Positions 60,469-64,000 of a stretch of 64,000 bases of DNA are shown piece after piece. The notes under the pieces were generated by a model that was given only the letters and a program-made list of their open reading frames with translations, was not told where the DNA came from and searched no databases. Made by a program: the position numbers and the translations under genes. How positions within the stretch are numbered: the first letter of the stretch is position 1; the number at the start of each line of letters is the position of its first letter. The DNA is from Streptomyces sp. NRRL F-6676 (GTDB lineage Bacteria > Actinomycetota > Actinomycetes > Streptomycetales > Streptomycetaceae): contig NZ_JOHS01000035.1 of the NCBI RefSeq assembly GCF_000725625.1, forward strand, positions 1-64,000, written 5' to 3'.

Positions 60469-63059
60469 CCGGTCGTCCTTTCGATGACGATCGGGTCGAC
60501 TGTCGGCTCGTCCAGACGCTGCCGTCCGGCCAGAACGGCCGCTACAGGGATGACGGTGAGGAACCGGTCCCTGGTGTGGAGCCAGGACTCCACCGTGGTC
60601 CGTTCCTCGGGGGTGAGGGAGCCGATGTCGGCTTCGCATTTACCCACGAGCTCGTCGATCTGCTGGATCTCCCTGCACAGCAGCTCCAGGTTTGCCGCGC
60701 TCAAGGGCCCCGCGGTGAGTACGGTGCCGTAGGCGCTCTCCAGCGCAGCGAGCTGTTCCGCCTTCCCGGCGCGTAATTGGCGCAGCTCGGGCAGGTGGGT
60801 GACGTCGGTGGTGTAGAAGGTGCAGGAGAAGCAGCGGTTGTACACCGGGCAGCCGTGCCCGTCGGCGCGGACGTTGTTCATCTCGTGGCAGCGTCCCGCG
60901 GGGACGGGTACCGAGCCGACGCCCGCGCGGATCCGGTCGGCCATATCGTCGTCGGGGGTGCGGGCGCGGATCCGGCCGCCGGTGAGGTCGAACTGGTACT
61001 TGGCGGCGATGGCGCGCACCGCTTCCACTCGCCGGGGGTGTGAGGGCCGGTAGTAGACCTGGGTGGTGGAGGGGTCCTGGTGGGCCATGAGGACTTGCAG
61101 GATGTCGAGTGGGACGCCAGCGTCGGCGCGTAGCTGGGCGTAGGTGTGCCGGAAGGCGTAGGGGAACACCCGTGCCGGGTCGAAGGGCTTGCCGTGTTCG
61201 TCGGTCACGGCGAACTGGTCGAGCCAGGTCTGAAGCCAGTAGCCGATCGTGCTGCTGTCGTAGGGCCGCTCGCCGAGCGCGTTGGCGCGGGAGCGGCGCG
61301 GGGTGGGGAACAGCACCATGCGGGTGGAGCGGGGCCGTCCGTCTTCGTGGAACAGGTGGGGGGATTGGCGCCGCAGGTGGTCCTGCTGGCGGGTGATGAC
61401 CTGGGCGTCGCTGGGATGGAGCGGGAGTTTGTGCCGTCGGCGGACCTTTTGCATCCAGTACGCGAGGAAGGGGTAGGACCGGCGGGGCGCCGTCCCGTCC
61501 GGGTCCTCCACGTCGATGTCGTGCCACTGAAGGCAGTCGAACTCCAGGTGGCGGAGTTCCCAGGGCCGCCGACCCACGCGCATGGCCAGTTCCACGCAGT
61601 TGCGGCGGGTCCCGGCCGGCAGCAGGGCGAGGTGGCGCTCGTCCATGAGCTGGAGGAAGACCTGCTCGGGCAAGGCGTCTTGAGAGCGGCCCTCCAGCTC
61701 GCTGGCCGTGTCGTCCTTCTCCGGGTACGGCGGCACGTCCATCTCCAGCAGATGGACGTCCGCAGCATTATTGTCCGCGAGCCACGCCCGGCCGTGTTCG
61801 AGGACCTCACGCAGCGTCTTCACCAGCTCGTAGTGGCGCACCGGGGTGACCAGCAACGGTCCGGCGCTGCGGCGGGAGGGCAGGAGGCGTTCGGCAATGA
61901 TCTGCCGGACCGGGTCGTCGTCGTTGAGGAGCTGGTAGTCGCTGGTGTCGCGGGCTCGGTGCGTCATCCAGCGCAGGTAGGCGAGCATGCCGTCCCGGCC
62001 GACGTCGCCCGGCCGTCGGCCCTCGCCGGGCAGGGTGCGAAGGAACATCGCGAACCACCGGGCCGCGAAGCCAACGAGCATCAACCGTGCCGAGGAGGCG
62101 CCGCCGGCGGCGAGGCGCAGGAGGTACTGCTGGGCAAGGTGCGTGACCCAGGGAGCGTGGACGTCCCCCAGATCGACGCTCCCGCCCTCGTAGCGGGGGT
62201 TGAGGATGTGCAGCCTGATCAGGGTCCTGGTGTGCTCGGTGGCCGGGTCGGCCTCCAGGAGCGGCAGGGCCCGCTGCCACAGCCGCAGGTACGTCGTCTT
62301 CGCGCCCTTGGCCGGCAGTTCTGCGGCAGCCAGGTCATCGACCGCGTTGTCGCACAACCAGCGCACCGCCGACTTGACCTGAGCGGGGTTGATCCGGCCG
62401 CCCTGACGCAGCTGGGCCTCGTACCCGCGCAGCACCTGCACCATGACCACCGGCGCAAGATCGACGAGCGGGACCACGTCGACGGACGTATAGACCGCTG
62501 CTGCCGTCAGCGCCCACGCCTCGCGGTCGGGCGTCCCCGCGTTGGACCACTGCTTCTGGTGGGGCAGGCACAGCCGGCTCCGCCGTACAACGGCCATGCG
62601 CGGGCACACGCGGACCAGGCACTTCCCGAAGCCCGGACGAGGGGCGCGGCCCCGGGCGAGGTACTCCTCGACGGTCAGCCGGAGCATCCGGCGCTCGGAG
62701 GCGCAGCTCTTGCAGAGGCCGTGGACCTCGGCGGCACGGTCGCAGCCCACCTGGCACCGGTGCTCGGCGTAGGTGCGGCGGGCGAGTGGCACGGGCGCGT
62801 TGGCACACCAGCTGTCGATGTCGCCGGGGGCGCCGGCCTCCCGCCAGTCGGACGCGCAGCGGTGGCACAGCCACGGCCAGCTCGTAGCAGGCCGGTCGCA
62901 CCCGGTGTGCCGGCAGCGGCGCAGCGAGTGCCAGTCGGCGCCCAGAGGGAAGCGCAGCTGGAGCGGGGAGCGGTCGAGGCCGTGCCTGGCCAGGTAGTCC
63001 CAGTCCGGTTCCGACCCGGCCACGGGGGCTGTGGCGGGCAGAGATGCGGAAGTCGTCAT
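60465..63059 (-). CDS. large tyrosine recombinase (TnpB-like) with Cys-rich N-terminus
   Basis: ATG 63059 gives 864 aa. The N-terminal half has repeated Cys/His groups (CRHTGCDRP, CHRCASDW, CQVGCDRAAEVHGLCKSC), and the C-terminal half is the integrase domain. The catalytic Arg lies in RRPWELRHLEF, then FRHTYAQLRADAGVPLDILQ, VLMAHQDPSTTQVYYRP (Arg, His, Tyr). A further Cys group lies near residues 755-775 (CHEMNNVRADGHGCPVYNRC). It matches Tn554 TnpB-type recombinases. It overlaps both neighbours by 4 bp. Confidence 0.88.
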   Translation of the reverse strand: MTTSASLPATAPVAGSEPDWDYLARHGLDRSPLQLRFPLGADWHSLRRCRHTGCDRPATSWPWLCHRCASDWREAGAPGDIDSWCANAPVPLARRTYAEHRCQVGCDRAAEVHGLCKSCASERRMLRLTVEEYLARGRAPRPGFGKCLVRVCPRMAVVRRSRLCLPHQKQWSNAGTPDREAWALTAAAVYTSVDVVPLVDLAPVVMVQVLRGYEAQLRQGGRINPAQVKSAVRWLCDNAVDDLAAAELPAKGAKTTYLRLWQRALPLLEADPATEHTRTLIRLHILNPRYEGGSVDLGDVHAPWVTHLAQQYLLRLAAGGASSARLMLVGFAARWFAMFLRTLPGEGRRPGDVGRDGMLAYLRWMTHRARDTSDYQLLNDDDPVRQIIAERLLPSRRSAGPLLVTPVRHYELVKTLREVLEHGRAWLADNNAADVHLLEMDVPPYPEKDDTASELEGRSQDALPEQVFLQLMDERHLALLPAGTRRNCVELAMRVGRRPWELRHLEFDCLQWHDIDVEDPDGTAPRRSYPFLAYWMQKVRRRHKLPLHPSDAQVITRQQDHLRRQSPHLFHEDGRPRSTRMVLFPTPRRSRANALGERPYDSSTIGYWLQTWLDQFAVTDEHGKPFDPARVFPYAFRHTYAQLRADAGVPLDILQVLMAHQDPSTTQVYYRPSHPRRVEAVRAIAAKYQFDLTGGRIRARTPDDDMADRIRAGVGSVPVPAGRCHEMNNVRADGHGCPVYNRCFSCTFYTTDVTHLPELRQLRAGKAEQLAALESAYGTVLTAGPLSAANLELLCREIQQIDELVGKCEADIGSLTPEERTTVESWLHTRDRFLTVIPVAAVLAGRQRLDEPTVDPIVIERTTG

Positions 63060-63390
63060 GCTGATCCGAAGATCTTGTCGTTCACAGCCTGGGCGGCGTG
63101 GGCGACCCGGGCGTCGGAGGAATTGCGGTAGACGTTCTGGCTGGCCACATCGCGGTGGCCGAGCAGGCGCTGGAGGACGTCGCGCGCGACGTCGAGGTCG
63201 GCTGCGGTCTCGCCGAAGGTATGCCGCAGCATGTGCGGATGGATGTGCCGAATGCCCGCGTCCCGGGCGAGACCCGACACAAGAGACTGCACCCGCCGTG
63301 TGCCGAGGACCTGCCCGCCCGGCTCTCCCGTGGGACCTGGGAACGACACGAAGGCCCAAGAGGCCTTGCCCGCCGATGGCGTCCCGCTGT
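63056..63390 (-). pseudogene. tyrosine recombinase (TnpA-like), N-terminally truncated
   Basis: Only the C-terminal part survives: PGPTGEPGGQVLGTRRVQSL, HPHMLRHTFGETAADLDVAR, LQRLLGHRDVASQNVYR. It keeps the second Arg, the His residues and the Tyr but has lost the N-terminal core-binding region. The break lies near 63390, where an IS256-family element begins. A frame change at the junction also alters the residues just upstream of FVSFPG. The partner of the large recombinase is therefore non-functional. Confidence 0.72.
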
Positions 63391-64000
63391 GTGGTGTAGG
63401 GGATCTCCGCGGTTGAGTGCGCGGGTTCTGCTCCCTCGGGTGCACCGTCTGCTGGTGTCTGCTCCCTGCTCAACTGGCAGGCCACCGTGCAACTGTCCGG
63501 AGTGAACGGGCAGTTCGTCGACCCCAGGGGGTGCACGGTGGCCTTGTCCCAGCATGACCTACTTCGCCTGCTTGAGTCACTACGTTCGGCAGATGGTCTT
63601 GAACTCGTCCGCGAGGTCGCCGAACGGCTGCTGCAGGAACTGATCGAGGCCGAGGCCACCACAAAGATCGGCGCCGAGTGGGGAGAACACACCGACACCC
63701 GCACCACCTGGCGCAACGGCCACCGGGAGAAGACGGTGACCACACAGGCCGGCGACCTGGAACTCGCCATCCCGAAACTGCGGGCCGGGAGCTTCTTCCC
63801 GAGCCTCCTGGAGCGCCGGCGGCGCATCGACCAGGCCCTCTATGCAGTGATCATGGAGGCATACGTCCACGGCGTGTCCACCCGCTCGGTCGATGACCTG
63901 GTCAAAGCCCTCGGCTCCGACACCGGGATATCGAAGAGTGAGGTCTCCCGGATCTGCGCCGAGCTGGACGAACAGCTCAACGCCTTCCGGACCCGGCCAC
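63391..64000 (+). mobile_element. IS256-family insertion sequence, left part
   Basis: The element begins near 63390-63410 inside the truncated recombinase and runs past the window end. The terminal inverted repeat could not be fixed from one end. The transposase starts at 63538. Confidence 0.55.
63538..64000 (+). CDS. IS256-family (mutator-type) transposase, N-terminal part
   Basis: GTG 63538 follows AGGGGG; the frame stays open to the window end. VREVAERLLQELIEAEATTK, IGAEWGEHTDTRTTWRNGHR, LAIPKLRAGSFFPSLLERRR and VIMEAYVHGVSTRSVDDLVK are hallmarks of IS256/Mutator transposases. The DDE residues lie beyond the window. Confidence 0.9.
   Translation, partial: MALSQHDLLRLLESLRSADGLELVREVAERLLQELIEAEATTKIGAEWGEHTDTRTTWRNGHREKTVTTQAGDLELAIPKLRAGSFFPSLLERRRRIDQALYAVIMEAYVHGVSTRSVDDLVKALGSDTGISKSEVSRICAELDEQLNAFRTRP

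Noticed and set aside
1..64000. tRNA, rRNA or CRISPR features
   Set aside because: No tRNA-like cloverleaf with a conserved TTCGA loop, no rRNA segment and no regularly spaced direct repeats were noticed on reading; a dedicated search was not possible.

Overview
The window is high-GC DNA with actinobacterial codon use. GTG and TTG starts, 4-bp ATGA/GTGA gene overlaps and protein families typical of Streptomyces (DUF2637, MmyB-type XRE regulators, SAV_2336-like, DUF4314, LysM-BTAD, Tad pili) point to Streptomyces or a close relative. The load of insertion sequences, the broken genes, the duplicate housekeeping-type genes (a second NAD-dependent DNA ligase, an extra FabG) and a possible replication-initiator gene suggest a large plasmid or a chromosome-arm accessory region. 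No rRNA, tRNA or CRISPR array was seen.

Layout. 1-2.6 kb: end of an IS630-type transposase, a complete IS701-family element inserted in its stop codon, and a decayed AlkA-type glycosylase. 2.7-16.5 kb: minus-strand Tad/Flp pilus operon (SAF/CpaB-like, CpaE-like, TadA, TadB, TadC, Flp-like pilin, two TadE-like and one TadG-like pseudopilin, LysM-BTAD protein), followed by a DUF2637 membrane protein. 16.5-21 kb: small regulator block (MBL hydrolase, MmyB-type regulator, IclR-like regulator, FabG paralogue). 21.3-22.6 kb: IS110 element. 22.7-26.7 kb: inverted-repeat-rich non-coding stretch, an HTH protein that may be a plasmid Rep, membrane proteins and a secreted HNH nuclease. 26.9-36.6 kb: short plasmid-type genes, a P-loop NTPase, a DNA-binding protein with tandem HTH-like modules, a lipoprotein and a TetR-led operon. 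36.7-48.9 kb: IS110, a 582-aa unknown, LigA interrupted upstream by an IS5-family element, a SAV_2336-like protein, an N6-methylase-like protein and a truncated Mom-like protein. 49.4-59.6 kb: a four-gene operon on the plus strand (AAA ATPase, SNF2-type helicase with a DUF3883 nuclease-like tail, DUF1156 adenine methylase with zinc ribbon, DUF499 ATPase). This is almost certainly a methylation-linked anti-phage or restriction system. 59.8-63.4 kb: Tn554-like recombination module (coiled-coil DUF6262/TnpC-like protein, large tyrosine recombinase, truncated second recombinase), interrupted by an IS256-family element that runs off the window.

The non-coding signals are the least expected part. 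Four minus-strand promoters between 35.7 and 48.3 kb share one architecture: a TTGC-type -35, a 17-bp spacer carrying a conserved TTCAATGTG-like core, and a TAnnnT -10. One of them drives the TetR gene, so a local TetR regulon is likely. A second family of three promoters (28.5, 28.6, 31.96 kb) carries TCTATGAGT in the spacer. Two of these face apart between an NTPase gene and a DUF4314 operon, and the third precedes the tandem-HTH gene. A third pair shares CTACAGGTG, 13 bp, CGGTGTGACAC ahead of the DUF2637 and HNH operons. The leaders of the pilus operon (16.4-16.5 kb) and of the IclR-FabG operon (19.36-19.51 kb) are homologous. Each contains two short hairpins with purine-rich loops, the second presenting the ribosome-binding site just before a TTG start. 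This implies common, probably post-transcriptional, control.
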